A model generated the notes under the pieces. That model did no database searches, had not been told where the DNA came from, and saw only the letters and a list, made by a program, of their open reading frames with translations. Below, in pieces: positions 12,235 through 27,554 of a stretch of DNA of 64,000 bases. This stretch comes from Branchiostoma belcheri (taxonomy: Eukaryota > Chordata > Leptocardii > Amphioxiformes > Branchiostomatidae). A program made the translations under genes and the position numbers. The DNA is taken from assembly GCF_001625305.1 (NCBI RefSeq), contig NW_017802425.1, forward strand, positions 743,882 to 807,881. The letters run 5' to 3'. Within the stretch, counting starts at the first letter, position 1. Every line of letters begins with the position of its first letter.

Positions 12235-13602
12235 GGAGACCCCAATAACTTAGTGGGGTGTGGTGTGAGACCTTAGCCATGGTAGTAAGCTTAACAAGGT
12301 GGAATATTGCGCTTAAACAATAATCTTTAGCTTAGTTACTTTGCTTTGTTGCTGAATGTATTGTATAAAAGAGGGGAACAGCAGAAAAAACTGCTACATT
12401 CCTGCACTTATAAACATTATATACAAAATCAAATATGTTTTAAATCCTTTATTACTAAAGAACAGCTTTCATTGTTACTAGACAACTAAAACTTATATAG
12501 AAATAAAGTACAACTATGGTGCCTTATAATGTAAGTTTTACTGCTGATATTTTCAAATGTGTCTGTGAGAGACAAACCAAATGACTTTATATTGACCATC
12601 AGAAAAGTTAGATTGTGTTGCATAATTGAATAATTAAGATCTTAATTCGTTGTCACTGCTAACAAAGTAGCTAACTCAACTGCTTTTAGATGTCTTGTTG
12701 AGATTCGATAAGTCTCTTTACCCCCCGTCCCAAAATAACAGCAAAATGTGTGGTATGAAACTCACTAGTTGAACCCCTGAGCTACTGTATTTCCTTCAAT
12801 ATCAATTTTGTGTCACAATTGAGGACTCTTAAATTGGAGTCATTGGTACCCTGGTGTTCAGCAGAAATAATTGTGGAATCAGAAGTCATGTATGTTGTCA
12901 TGTCTGCAAGTCAACCCAATTACTGACTGAAGACAAATAAAGATTTCATTCTGTGCAAATATTTTGAACAGGACACTCCTTCACAGCAATATGTGCCAAA
13001 TAAATTTGCTTTATGACAGAAATATTGGTACATGCCTTTGTTGTTTTCTTCTGAGTTTTGCTGGAAAAACAATATCCATACAAATGTATTCTACTAAGTC
13101 TCTCCATGCTTGTATTTATTAGTAACTGGATGTTATATTTATGAGAACTTCCTGACTAGTATGGTCTGACAGACCAGTACTGTACTAGTTTTACTCCTTT
13201 TCAGACAACAATGAGGGAATGTTTGGCCCTAGGCTCTCAAGCTTTGTTTGTGCTGGATTACATTTAATTTAGAAACTAAAGTCCTGTCATTATAACAAAT
13301 TGTCACCTTCAGAGCAAATAATTGGGCCCAGGGGTCATATTTTGGATAGATGTTTTGGAAGGCGGGGGGAAAGTTGTTCATTCATATGAAAGGCTGTTGG
13401 AAACACTATCCGTCTTAATTACCATTGAGGCCATAATACTTTCAAAGCTTCCGACACATTTAAATAAGAAAAAGAATAAACTTGAGTTTTTTTTTATTAT
13501 ACATGCATAAAGATTGACACATTTGGGCCCACGTTTTTTTTTTGGGGGAGATATAACGGGCCAAAAGACACAGAAAAGAAACAAGGAGGTTATAACCATA
13601 TT
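12235..13602. other. Intergenic, PEPD 3' flank
   Basis: Downstream of prolidase. The first few hundred bases, with AATAAA strings at 12502 and near 12934, are probably its 3' UTR. The rest is AT-rich with no coding exon that I can support. Confidence 0.5.
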
Positions 13603-14868
13603 TACGAGGGGTGATCCAAAAGTTCTCGGCCTCTCCCAAAAAACGTGATGGCAGAAACATTTTTCTTACACTATTTTTTAACATAGTCTCCTCTAACTTT
13701 AATGCACTTGGTCCAGTGATGTTCCAGCTTTCCTTTCCCTTGTGGAAGAACATTTCGTCTGAAGCCCTTAAAAATGCCTAAACCACAACAATGACGCCAT
13801 CATCACCATGAAAACGTTGACCACGTAAGTGGAACTTGAGTTTAGGAAACAGGTAGAAGGCCCACGGTGCTGGGTCAGGTGAATAGGAAGAATGGGGTAA
13901 GACTTCAAAGCCACATTCGTTTGCTGCTGCCACTGACCCCCGTGCTGTGTGGACAGGTGCATTGTCAGCACGTCAAGTCGGAACTTTTATCCCCTTTTCT
14001 CTGTGATTGTTGCCCTCAAATGCCGCAATTCTGGTGCACAGTACACCCCATTGATGGTTTGACCCTTTTGCAAGTAGTCAATAATGATAACCCCCTTACT
14101 GTCCCAGAAAACAGAGGCAAAAACCTTTTCAACGGGTAAAACTCGCTTGGGATGCTGGGAACCGTTCTTCATCAATTATTTGCTCTGCTGTTTTGATTCG
14201 GGGTGAAAGTGGTGAACCCATGTCTCATATTGGGTGACAAATCGTTTGAGTAAGTTGCCTTGATGGACTGAATTCGTTCCTTGAAATGTCCAGCCTGTTT
14301 AACGTGTAATGTTCAGACAACATTCTAGGCATTCATCATGCAGACAGGTTGCTCATCCCCAGGATGTCTGACAAAACATTGGGAACTGTACCACAAGTCA
14401 GGCCAAAGAACCTGCTACATGTTGGACAGTCTCACATCTGTCATTCACTACCATGTGATGGGTGGCCTCAACTGGATTGTCCATGGTGCTGATTTGTGGC
14501 ATCCTGACATATGTTCATATTTTGTGCTCTCCTTGACGCGCTTAGAGCTAGCAACCCAGTTCTTTGTGGTTAAATAAGAAGGTGAGTCATCACCAAGTGA
14601 CTTGATCATGTCTTTATGGATTTCCCTAGGAAACATAGCTTTTTATCGATACACTTGATAACAGCACACGCTTCTGGTGCGGCCATTTTGTGATTTTGCC
14701 CTCACCCACCCCATTTTCACGGGGCGTCACGTGCTAATTAATGAATGTAAAAATTTGCATTTTTGTGTGCAGTGATGTAAGACGTCATAGTATACAGTTA
14801 TACCAAAGAATACGCGTTTGACCTCTATTTTCTAGGTGAGGCCGAGAACTTTTGGATCACCCCTCGTA
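13603..14868 (-). mobile_element. Degenerate mariner (IS630/Tc1-mariner) transposon
   Basis: The element starts at 13603 with TACGAGGGGTGATCCAAAAG and ends at 14868 with the exact reverse complement. The ends match perfectly for 31 bp including the TA at each edge, the expected target duplication. Length is 1,266 bp, usual for mariner. The transposase reads on the minus strand and is broken. Overlapping frames give an N-terminal helix-turn-helix stretch (IHKDMIKSLGDDSPSY, KNWVASSKR), a catalytic stretch (ASVFWDSKGVIIIDYLQKG, the DxKG...D context), and a frayed C-terminal part ending in mariner-like sequence. The element lies between PEPD and the exchanger gene and should not affect either coding region. 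Confidence 0.93.
13640..14640 (-). pseudogene. Mariner transposase remnant
   Basis: Recognisable transposase pieces lie in three frames on the minus strand: near 14636-14450 (N-terminal DNA-binding part), 14175-13990 (first catalytic Asp region) and 13971-13460 (the region that normally carries the later Asp residues, here frame-shifted). No single open frame covers the protein, so this copy cannot encode an active enzyme. The intact ends could still be recognised by a related transposase supplied from elsewhere. Confidence 0.88.
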
Positions 14869-15174
14869 TCTTGGTAGAAACAAACGGTGGCCAGAGGAAT
14901 ATCTAAGCCGCTGATGCTAATTAGCCCCGACGTTTTGACGAGCCACTCGAACGGCGCGGCTTTGTAGTTTGTGTCCCCGGACGTCACGGGATCGTTATGA
15001 CCAATAATTACGTCATGTGACTCGCACCCCCCTGCGCTGACCGAACGATGACCCCTCCTGACCCCTCAGTAAACATCGTCTGACAATCACCACGGCCACG
15101 TGATCCTTCTGTGTTTTTTGTTGAAATCTCGCCCAGACGGAGTGAGCGTTTTTTTCTGTTCCTCCATATGGAAG

Positions 15175-18100
15175 ATGGGGGAGACCGTTTTAACCAGGAG
15201 ACCTGCACCGTACGTCCGATGGAATGTCTTGGTAGGTGTGCTTTGCCTCACCTGTTTGCGTTCGCTGACACAAGGAGCCCCGATGCAAAACGTCAACCCC
15301 GGGCCCGGCCTTACCTCGGCAGTTGGTTTCGCAGGTGGGTAGACTTTTACAGAACATGTACATTTCTAGATGAAGCTTGAATATCTTTACTGTTAAATTG
15401 TAAAGCGGGAAAAAATCGATCGGAATGAAACAAACATGTTGAAACTACAGTGAACTTTGATACCTGGTACATAACGTTACACGTTTGTGTGCAGTCACTA
15501 CAAGTGTGCTTGCTGTGTCGACGACCTAGGCCTTGAGGCGACATTCTCAACTTGTGATTTTCTTTAAGCAGACAGACAACTTGCACTTCTCGGGCTATCA
15601 CTGGAAGCGACTTTGTCTGAGCCTGACTGGACCTCGCTTTTCGCCGGCTCCCCTATCTAGTAGGCGGACTATGTAGGGAGCCTCCTGGAGCTTGGGTTTC
15701 ACAGGCTAGACTCAGTGTCTGAAGTCCAGTCGCAATGTCCTTCCTTATTTCTTGTACTTTGAAATACATTGCTTGATTGGAGATAGCTTTACGGTTGCCG
15801 GCCGCCCAATATCCAGTCGGCCCCGAGGGGCCATAAAAGCCGCGGACGGCAGAGTTTGCGTTATACCCTGCGTTATACCATGGGGGTAAACCTCCATGGT
15901 TAAACAGACTAGATTGGAGATATCGGTTCAATTTATATACATGTATCTATTTGTTTGTCTGGTGTACATAGTCAGTGCTTCCCAACTAATGAGTAGATGA
16001 CTAAAGTCGAGAATACACCATTGTTACATAATCACAGATACATACACAATTTCCTTTGCCGCGGCAATACTATAACTTAGCATGAGAGAATGGCTTTAGC
16101 CAGCGCTAAAATTATAACGAGTACTAGTACTAGTTCGACGTAGCAGTTATCCGCTAGTTGGATGTCAGTGAAACCGGTGTGTCAGGCCGAAGGGCGGTTG
16201 TACCTGGCAGGGAATGATACGGACAACACACACATGTAAACAATAACGACATAACAAAAGGCCTTCGAACTTTCACCTCAGTGACCTGCATTAATGACGT
16301 GTGTGACCTTGGCAGTGTGGCCCTATCATGTTACCTGTTGTTCCACTTTGGCACCTGGCGGTATGCAGCCCCCCCCCTCTACGCTCTGCCAAGTTACAAT
16401 TTGTCCATGATAGCTCCTTGTCTGTCTTAAGACACAGCCTGAAGACAGTGTGACCATGGATCACCTGTTGAGATTGTCAGGTGAGTTGGTGAATGAAGGA
16501 AAGAGTTCGTTTGTGCTATCACAAGCTAAGTATAGATCAAGGTGCAGCGCTCCAGGGTGGTAATAGGGTTCTGGGTAGAATTGCAGAGCACATAAAAGTT
16601 CGGTATCTTAGTGCAATGGCTAATGTATAATAGTTAATAGTATATGTACAAGTTAAACTTCTTCTCGCTTACCAAGACAGCTGTAAATGTAAAAAGTTAG
16701 TAAACCTTGCGGGCTGATGAAAGAGAGCCCAGTGTATACATTGTATATCCAGCTGTCACGAGCTGAGTTTGTCCTACAGGATGGTGTTTACGTGTACATG
16801 TTTACAAGCGCGTTTTCTACTGTGGTTTTGACACGAAGGGTTTCCGGCGGATTTCATGTCCTATTCTTCCACTGTTATTGTGTTGATTCACCCTGTTATT
16901 GTACTATATTTGCAGATCGCCGGCTGGGTTTCTCGGCTGCGCGGAACGACTGTGTGCCGCCCGCTATAGATGAGTTCCCGGCGGACTTCATGACGCAGTA
17001 CCAGCGGCTGCACCAGGCTGGCGTCACCATACACCTGCTGGTGTCGTGTTACATGTTCCTCGCGATCACTCTGGTCTGTGATAACTACTTCGTACCCGCC
17101 TGCGAGGCCATCAGCTACAGTGAGTAATGAATGATTTTGTAATGCCAAATATGTTTCGCAACAACTGTTAAAACGATACTACAAGACTATATATCTTGCA
17201 TTTATAACTACAAAATATTTATCAATATAATATTAATGAAAGTATGAGTAACGTTATTTTCATGTCTGGGGCAGAGAACCTCATCTCCGAACAGATATCT
17301 AATCTATGTACATGTAATCCCACATGCTTCCTTGTTACATGTCTCTAGTGACGCGAAGCATTGGCGCGATAGTACGCAGCAGGACGCATACTCGGATAGC
17401 CTTATAAGATTATACAATAACACAGAACGCACAAGGCAGAACAAGTTTCTACCAGACTCCTTGGACTTACACGTACGGATAACCACGGTTCAGTTGCAAT
17501 TGTAGGAATTTGGTTACATTCGGAAAGGGGACATTGGCGACAATCCGTACGTGAGGAGAGTTTTCTTCAATAAACTTCAATCGTTAGTGCGGTGCAGGCA
17601 AAGTGCGTATACTACTAGTATGTGTCTATTTCCCAAATCCAGCACAAAATGCCCGCCGGCCTGGAATCCATGGCACTCTCATTACGATGAACACAAAACA
17701 CGAGCTATTTTGTTCATTGTTAAGTCCAAATCAAGATAAGCACCAGAATAATTTCAGAAAACATGAAACGTTGTGGTAGCAACATGCAACAGCTCAGGGT
17801 CGCAATTACTTCCGGGTTCCGCCATGTTGGAAGATACCATCGTTGCGCCATAGAGAGAGCGGGGTCTGAGTTATTATTTCATAGGTGTATTTTCTGATTA
17901 TTTGGGGGGATTTGGGGTCCCAAAAATTGCGCCCGACCCACCGACAAGCGGCAGGCGACGCGGTAATGTGTTGGTGCAGGTGTCAGCAGAATTACCCTCA
18001 CTTTGCGTTCATTGGATAATTGCTCACCCCCTGACAAAGACGGTTAACCCAACCACCTGCGCCATGCGGAATAGGTGCATTAGACCCGTGAGATTTCTTG

Positions 18101-21100
18101 TGGGCGTACTACACATTATTCTCTATTGAAAATTAAGTTTACCTCTAAAATTATTTATAGTCGTTTTATGCAATGTAGACAATTGTATTGTAGACTTGAA
18201 CTTATTCCAAAATCGACAACATGATAAGAATGGATCTGGAAAAACTAATATTCACTTGTCACATAAATTATGATAATGAGGCCGACCGACTCCATTTTGA
18301 CTAACCTACGTGGTTTATTGACTATCTGTCGCAGGGTGTCGATGATCCTTAACTAAATAACCAGATGAATTAATGACAGGTGAAGTTGTGGCGTTCAGAC
18401 AAGACAAACATATCATCTGTACACGGGACAAACCATTTGTGGTGTGTGGAGGGGTGAACTGTCGGTTTGCATTGCTGCCTCCGGCGGACTCTATGTTCCT
18501 GGATCCTCCTTTCGCTTTCCGAGAAACAGCAGATCTAAAGAACCCGATTTATTAGCCGCGATGATCATCCCACAGCCAGGGTAATCCATCGCCTAAAGCG
18601 TTGTAGGAGAGACGTCTAGCGAGATGATTGAGAATAACAGATCCCCACCTTATTAACCATCTATAACTATCAACTATCAGTTCCAACAGAAGTTTAATTT
18701 TCCATCACTCCAGGGCTGGGGCTGCAGGAGCACGTGGCCGGTGCCACTTTCATGGCGGGGGGTAGCAGCATCCCGGAGTTGGCCACGGCGTTCATCGCTG
18801 TGTTCTTCACACAGGGCGACATCGGCGTCAGCACCATAGTGGGCTCGGCCACCTACAACATGCTGGGCATCATAGGCTTCAGTGGGATAGCAACGGGCAT
18901 GGTACGGGACCAGTCCTTCCTTCCCTCCTCCCTTCCTCCCTTCCTTCCTTCCCTCCTTCCTTCCTCCATCCCGCTCTCGTTTTCTCCCTGTTGTCCTCTG
19001 AAGGCTGGATGTCCCCATTTGTTTAGACAGCAATAAATTTACGTTTTTTTTCTATGCAATGAAACGGCGATGTCGGCCAGAAATAAATGGTATGATAAAT
19101 GCTACACATTTTGGTACTCTTAGCTCCACAATTAAGTTGCAATGTTTAGATTTCCCCTTCCCGCGTCCCCAGGTGGTGTACCTGTCGGTGTGGCCGATAT
19201 TCCGGGACTGCACGTTTTACGCGCTCAGCATCGCCATCCTCATAGCGGTCATCTCGGACGGAAAGGTCTACTGGTACGTACAGCTACAGGGGTGTGGGCG
19301 GATGGTCTGAGGGGTGTGTGAACTTCAGAAGGGGAGGGTTGTATAACAAGCTAAGCATCGCCGTCCTTAAAACCGTCTTGTCTACTTCGAGTAGTTGGTA
19401 TAAATCTCCTGGCAGACTCCTGCATTCCCCCACCTATTATACTGTAGTAGTTATTGTAGTTCAGCATAGTGCCTGAATGAGCCCCTAAAACCACTGTTCT
19501 TCACATGGACACACCAGCTGAACCGGTTCCCTTCCATCCCAGGTACGAGGCGTCCATGATCCTGCTGCTGTACATTGTTTACATCGTTGCCATGGTGTTC
19601 GACACGCGACTACAGGCCGCCGGCTTCACACTCGCGCAGAGACTGAAGTAATTATTCATATCATATTCGGCTACCGTACCAACTGCAGTACGTCTTTCAT
19701 TAACTGTGCATTGCCGAGTTGGCATTAACTCCCTGCTTGTCAGTGCTGATCGGTCAAAATTAAATTCATTTGTGTGACCATTGATTTTATGAGTGAAACG
19801 AGATGCACAATGAAAAGTTATGATTAAAACTAGAAAGGCCGACATTTGCTTGAGAGCAAATGCAGCAGATGGCTTCACCACATCCCCCATACCGAAAATG
19901 GATCTATCCTACGATGGCTGCCAATAGTCTACACCCCCATGCAGCAATGGAACCTTCCAATGCCGGAAATAGCCAAAAAGCCCTATTCTACATAACTTTA
20001 AAGTGGTGTATGTCAAAATCGTGAATGACATTCTTTGAACATGTGTCCAAGGTATCCCCATACCAAATTTCAGGTCATTCGGATTTAATATTAGGGCACA
20101 GGAGCCAAAAATGTACATTTTTGGTCCGAAAATAGCCAAAAGGCCTTATTTTTTCCAATTTTAAAGTAGTGTATGTCAAAAGCGTGAATGACATTCTTTG
20201 GACATGTGTCCAAGGTATCCCCATACCGAATTTCAGGTCATTCGGATTTAATATTAGGGCACAGGAGCCAAAAATGTACATTTTTGGTCCGAAAATAGCC
20301 AAAAAGCCCTATTTTTCACAATTTTAAAGTGGTGTATGTAGAAAGCTTGAATTAGGTTTTGCAGACATATGTCCAACGTATCCCCATACCAAATTTCAGG
20401 TCATTTGGTTTTAGTACCAGGGCTCCAGATCCCAAAATGTATATTTTTTGCCTGAAAATGGCCAAAAAACCCAAATAAAACAATTTTTCAAAAAAATGAA
20501 AAAACGCGTCGGGGTATTGGCCCACTCTACGTCCATGCCAAATTTCAGGTCATTTGGCTGAAAAACGGCTGAGTTGAATCCCTTTGACTGTTTGGCAGGA
20601 GGAGGAGAAGAAGAAGGAGGAGGAGGAGAAGAAACATGAGGGAACACAATATGTCTTCACCACTTTGTGGTGAAGCCATAAAGACAATATAGATACGCAA
20701 AAAACTCAAAAGAGCATTTTCCGAAATTCGTTGCAGAATCCGTCAAATGAATGTTTGTCGCTCAGCGGTCGTCGCCTCTAGTGTAATTGGTTATAACGAA
20801 AGCTTTTGTTCAGTCTGGCCCACAGATTCGGGACGCCGGAGTCGGACCGGGAAGAGAGGACGTCTCTGCTGTCGCGGGGGGACAAGGAGGACGATCTGTC
20901 ACAGTCTTCCGATTCCGGATACGCCACGCCCAAGATATACACGCCGGAATGGCTAGACTCGGGTAAGACTCCAGCCACATCAGGCCAAGGCTGTAAACTA
21001 CAGAATGGTTAGATTCAAGTAAGGTTCCGGATACGTCATGTTCAGGAAATACACTTCGGATTGGTTAGACTCAGGTAAGACTCCGGATATGTCACGCCCA

Positions 21101-22370
21101 GGATATACTAGTACACTCTAGAATGGTTGAATTTAGGCAAGACTCGCGGTACCTCACGCCAATGATATACATTGCGGCCTATGGCTAGATTAAGGTAAGT
21201 CACGCCCTGATGTGAGCCTTAACCTTTAAATTTTGCTTGAAATAAAATCTCTTTTTGATTTTCTCACAGAGCCCGAGTCGTTCTTTGAGATGCCTGAGTC
21301 TGACGTAAGACGGATATTCTGGGTCCTGGCCCTCCCGACCAGCGTCCTGCTGTACCTCACCATCCCGGACTGCAGACAGAAGAGATGGAGGAGCTGGTAT
21401 CCTGTCTCCTTTGTCCTATCCGTGGCGTATATAGGCGGCATGGCGTACCTACTGGTGTGGATGGTCACAATTATAGGTGTGTTCATAGGTCTTATGTACA
21501 GGTGTGGATGGTCACAAAGGTGTATTCACAGTTACTTAAATACAGTAATTACGTTACAGAAAGCAAGGGGGGATGGTATAACTGAAGACTGAAAGGACGA
21601 ATTGGAGGTCAAACTGGTGTCACCACAGCTAGGTTGGAAGCAGGTGACAATGAATATACAAACATGATAAATACATAATAATTGATAAAACAAAAAACAT
21701 AACTATATAATACTTGTGCAAATACTTCAAGGGAATGCGAAAGCCTTAATTGGTTTCTTGTTTCCTGTGCAGGTTACACGTTCGGTATCCCCGACACAGT
21801 GATGGGTCTGACGTTTCTGGCGATCGGAACCAGCCTGCCCGACACTGTGGTCAGCGTGCTGGTGGCCAGAAAAGGTACGGGACGGCAGGTTTCTGTGTTA
21901 ATGTGGCTGTCCTACTTTTTTCTCGGTCACAGCAGAGAAAAGGTCGTGGGCAGAGAGCAATGGGGCAATAGTAGATCGTTGATTTATTAATGTATTGATA
22001 TGTTTATAGATTAATTGATGATTACCATCGTCCTGCTCCAGGGCACGGTGACATGGCGGTCTCCAACGTGGTCGGCAGCAACATTTTCGACATGTTCGCG
22101 CTGGGCCTGCCGTGGTTCATCCAGACGGTGATGGCTGCCCCGGGCAGCTGGATCACCATCAACAGCTCAGGGATGCTCTTCACCGCGCTGTCGCTGCTGT
22201 TCGGCATCGTGCTGGTGCTGGCCGCTGTCGTGCTGTCCGGCTGGCAGCTGAACCGGAGGATGGGCGCGGCCTGTCTCGCCGTGTACGTGCTGTTCGCAGT
22301 CCTCGCGTGTCTGTACGAGACTGGCGTGTTCGGCGACTTCAACCCAGACATCTGCCCCATAGAGGCATGA
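15175..22370 (+). CDS. K+-dependent Na+/Ca2+ exchanger, SLC24A5 (NCKX5)-like
   Basis: Nine exons: 15175-15334, 16916-17119, 18714-18901, 19173-19273, 19543-19647, 20814-20962, 21270-21476, 21773-21874 and 22042-22370 (TGA). They code for 514 residues. The first exon has a basic start then a hydrophobic run ([12 protein letters not shown]) fitting a signal peptide. The alpha-1 repeat is [15 protein letters not shown] and the alpha-2 repeat is [13 protein letters not shown] followed by [16 protein letters not shown], the ion-binding segments of the family. Several segments match NCKX5 best: WPIFRDC, DGKVYWYEA, the Ser-rich loop with [20 protein letters not shown] and TIPDCR. NCKX5 acts in melanosome/trans-Golgi membranes in vertebrate pigment cells; that role here is inference. 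The residue equivalent to human Ala111 is Ala132. The usual Ala in GSSAPE is Ile. The first exon is the least certain but joins in phase. Confidence 0.92.
15650..15930. other. Possible repeat fragment inside exchanger intron 1
   Basis: It contains a doubled TGCGTTATACC string (15856-15880) followed by a 24-base imperfect hairpin, ACCATGGGGGTAAACCTCCATGGT. A 92-residue open frame on the minus strand ends nowhere recognisable. Hairpin and internal direct repeat suggest a mobile-element fragment, but I cannot name it. Confidence 0.3.
18903..18966 (+). repeat. (TTCC)n microsatellite
   Basis: Imperfect TTCC/TCCC pyrimidine tract of about 55 bases beginning a few bases after the exon-3 donor of the exchanger gene (GT at 18902-18903). 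Confidence 0.85.
19913..20690 (+). repeat. Interspersed element with 163-bp internal tandem repeats
   Basis: Two-and-a-half to three copies of a 163-bp unit follow one another; the string AAGTGGTGTATGT starts at 20001 and recurs at 20164 and 20327. Each unit contains CCCCATACCAAATTTCAGGT and AAAAATGTACATTTTTGGTC. The element then has a GGAGGAGAAGAAG tract (20598-20635) and ends in a hairpin (TTCACCACTTTGTGGTGAA, near 20655-20673). Its 3' part matches the repeat at 340-570. It lies in an intron of the exchanger gene. Minus-strand open frames repeat with the units and are not genes. Confidence 0.85.
20914..21205 (+). repeat. Degenerate tandem repeats of exchanger exon-6 end
   Basis: The last 50 bases of exon 6 plus its donor (…GGAATGGCTAGACTCG|GGTAAGACTCC) recur four times in the following intron with a 56-62 bp period. 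The anchor GGTTAGA-type string starts at 20951, 21007, 21063, 21125 and 21183. At least three copies keep a GTAAG donor-like core (near 21018, 21074 and 21195). The copies are out of frame and carry stops, so they are not extra exons. Confidence 0.8.
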
Positions 22371-24658
22371 ACAAACAATCTCCGAATGCTCTTTGCAATT
22401 GAGATAGAGATCTATATAGTTTGTGTCCATTCAGGGACAAGTATATACTCATATTGTTATATCCGATGGAAAATGCCCTAGCAGTGTCGCATTTTAGAAG
22501 ATTGTCAACGAAAGTATGAATAATTGGTACATAATTAAAAAAATCTTAATGTTTAATATCAACTGAATTTTGGATGTCAACAATGACGAATCATGTTGCA
22601 ATATCAGAATGACTAGCTATTTATAAACACCTAGGACAGAAAAACATATGCGTTAAGAAATGCATATGGACTTCGCCAATTGTGTTTATTATTCAGGAAT
22701 ATTATTATCTAGTGCAAATGTTACTTTCCATACATTATCTATATCTCCATAAGACAAACAGATTTCAGGAAACGGTGATGCTGGTAGTTTACAACTTATG
22801 CAAAGTGCAATACTGTGAGCAAGACATTTTATAATACATGTGCAAGTTGTTTACTTAATACACTTACGTGGAAGCATCCTTATGTTTTACAAGACTTTGA
22901 ACAAGGCACTGCAATCTTGTACTACTACTTTTCATGTCGACTTATGCATCATCACCAATGTATTTATGTGGATACAAAATGTATTAACTATTATCTCCCA
23001 GAAATATCGTTGTACAACACCCATTGTGTTTATGACAACCGACTTTTGTAATGAAGACATGACAATTTCAGTTAATGTTTTGGAGGATTATAGATGATCT
23101 TATCTTCATGCTCAACAAAAAGTTACCTGTGAGTGAACATAGACTACATCATAGTACTGCTATTGTGCCACTACTGCACTACTATTCTACTGAAAATGAT
23201 TCAGTTCTTGAAAAATAGCGGCAATTTTTGATAGACTGGATCAGTTTATTTCAAATCTAGTCCAGCTTTTCTACCTGAAACAAGTTATCCTGTTACAGGG
23301 GTCAGTGAGCCATTGCCTCCTAAATATGTACACTAAAGCCACTAACCAATCTGGAAGGCTCATTTATAAAGCTTCGCTTTTGTTATTTTTACCTTCCCAG
23401 GGTTGGAAGCTCCATCTCAACATCACAATTGTGTATAAATAGAGAGTGTAGGTCACCATTTCCACACAAATACTTTTCAACATCAGACTACACGTTGTAC
23501 TACATTTGTAGTGTTACAACATACCAGTATGCTGAAAGGTACAAAGCTAGCAGTGAAATCAACATTCAGCCTGCTAAGGTAGCCTTTTGGCACCAAAATG
23601 TTAGGCAGCAGGGTGAGGGTTAAAACAAACCTAACACTGAGTTAGCTAATTCTCCTCCAACACTACAGGTGTTAGTTTATATACCTGTGCAAAAATAGAC
23701 TATTTTTAGCACATGAGGTGAGATAGAAGAATACAGCTCTAATGTCTGGCCTTTTGTCACACTTAGATCCTGTAGGTCAGTTCCATTGGTCCACTGTTAC
23801 ATCTCATCAGAGCAGTTAGTAAAAAATGTCTCTCTATTGTTCAGCAGGGCTCCAAAAATCTGCACTTTCTGTCTACATCTATTCAACATTTACTTCACCT
23901 GGTCTCTATTCTAGAAAACAACGAAATTTCCTTTTTGGGGCCTAGGGCAATATCTATATAGTATAACGTTATATATCTGTACATGTACATTTCATGTAAA
24001 GCATTGAAACAACAATGTCTATCTATGTCCATCCACCTGAACACATAGGGAGTGCTGCTTAAAATCACCACATGACTGGGTCCATGTGTTCACCAATATG
24101 GTTATACATGGTTTCATTCATCACTTCACTTATCTAAAGGTCAACAAATTTATCCACTTGGTCCAATATGGTAAACCACATGGGTTGACATGGTAGCCCA
24201 TACAGGTTGACATGTTAACCCATGTGGGATGACATATTGACCCAGGTGGGAAGACAAATTTACCTATGTGGGTCGACATGTTAACCCACGTAGGTCCATG
24301 CATAGTTTTCTATGCAAATTCACATGGGTCAAGCCAGGGATTCTTGGTCTTCTACACTAACTACAAAGTATGGGAAATTGAAATAAAGACATATATATTG
24401 CAAGTGCCTGATTGTACTCAATATACATTGTACTAACAAAGACTGGGAACACTTTTACAACCTGTATGGTTTGTAATGCATCCTTCAACACCCCTGTTTA
24501 TCTGCTAATTGTACAGAGCTTGTGATATTACAGACCTATCACAAGCCCAAAGCAATGCAATACCTTACACTCCCTATACAGTTGTTTAACAGTTCTAGCC
24601 CCAATACTGTTGTTTGATGGTTGTAGTGCCCCCTATACAGTTTCAGCAGTACTGCGTC
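22371..24658. other. Intergenic between convergent exchanger and PRRC1
   Basis: Should include both 3' UTRs. From about 24170 to 24300 there is a short degenerate tandem repeat of about 31 bp built on CATGTTAACCCATGTGGG. An AATAAA lies near 24382 on the plus strand. I see no coding exon. Confidence 0.5.

Positions 24659-27554
<2,896 letters not shown>

Noticed and set aside
19909..20302. Repeated minus-strand frames as a gene family
   Set aside because: They recur with the 163-bp repeat unit and carry no domain.
24170..24300. CRISPR-like array
   Set aside because: The repeats are short and degenerate with no constant spacers, and the window is animal DNA.
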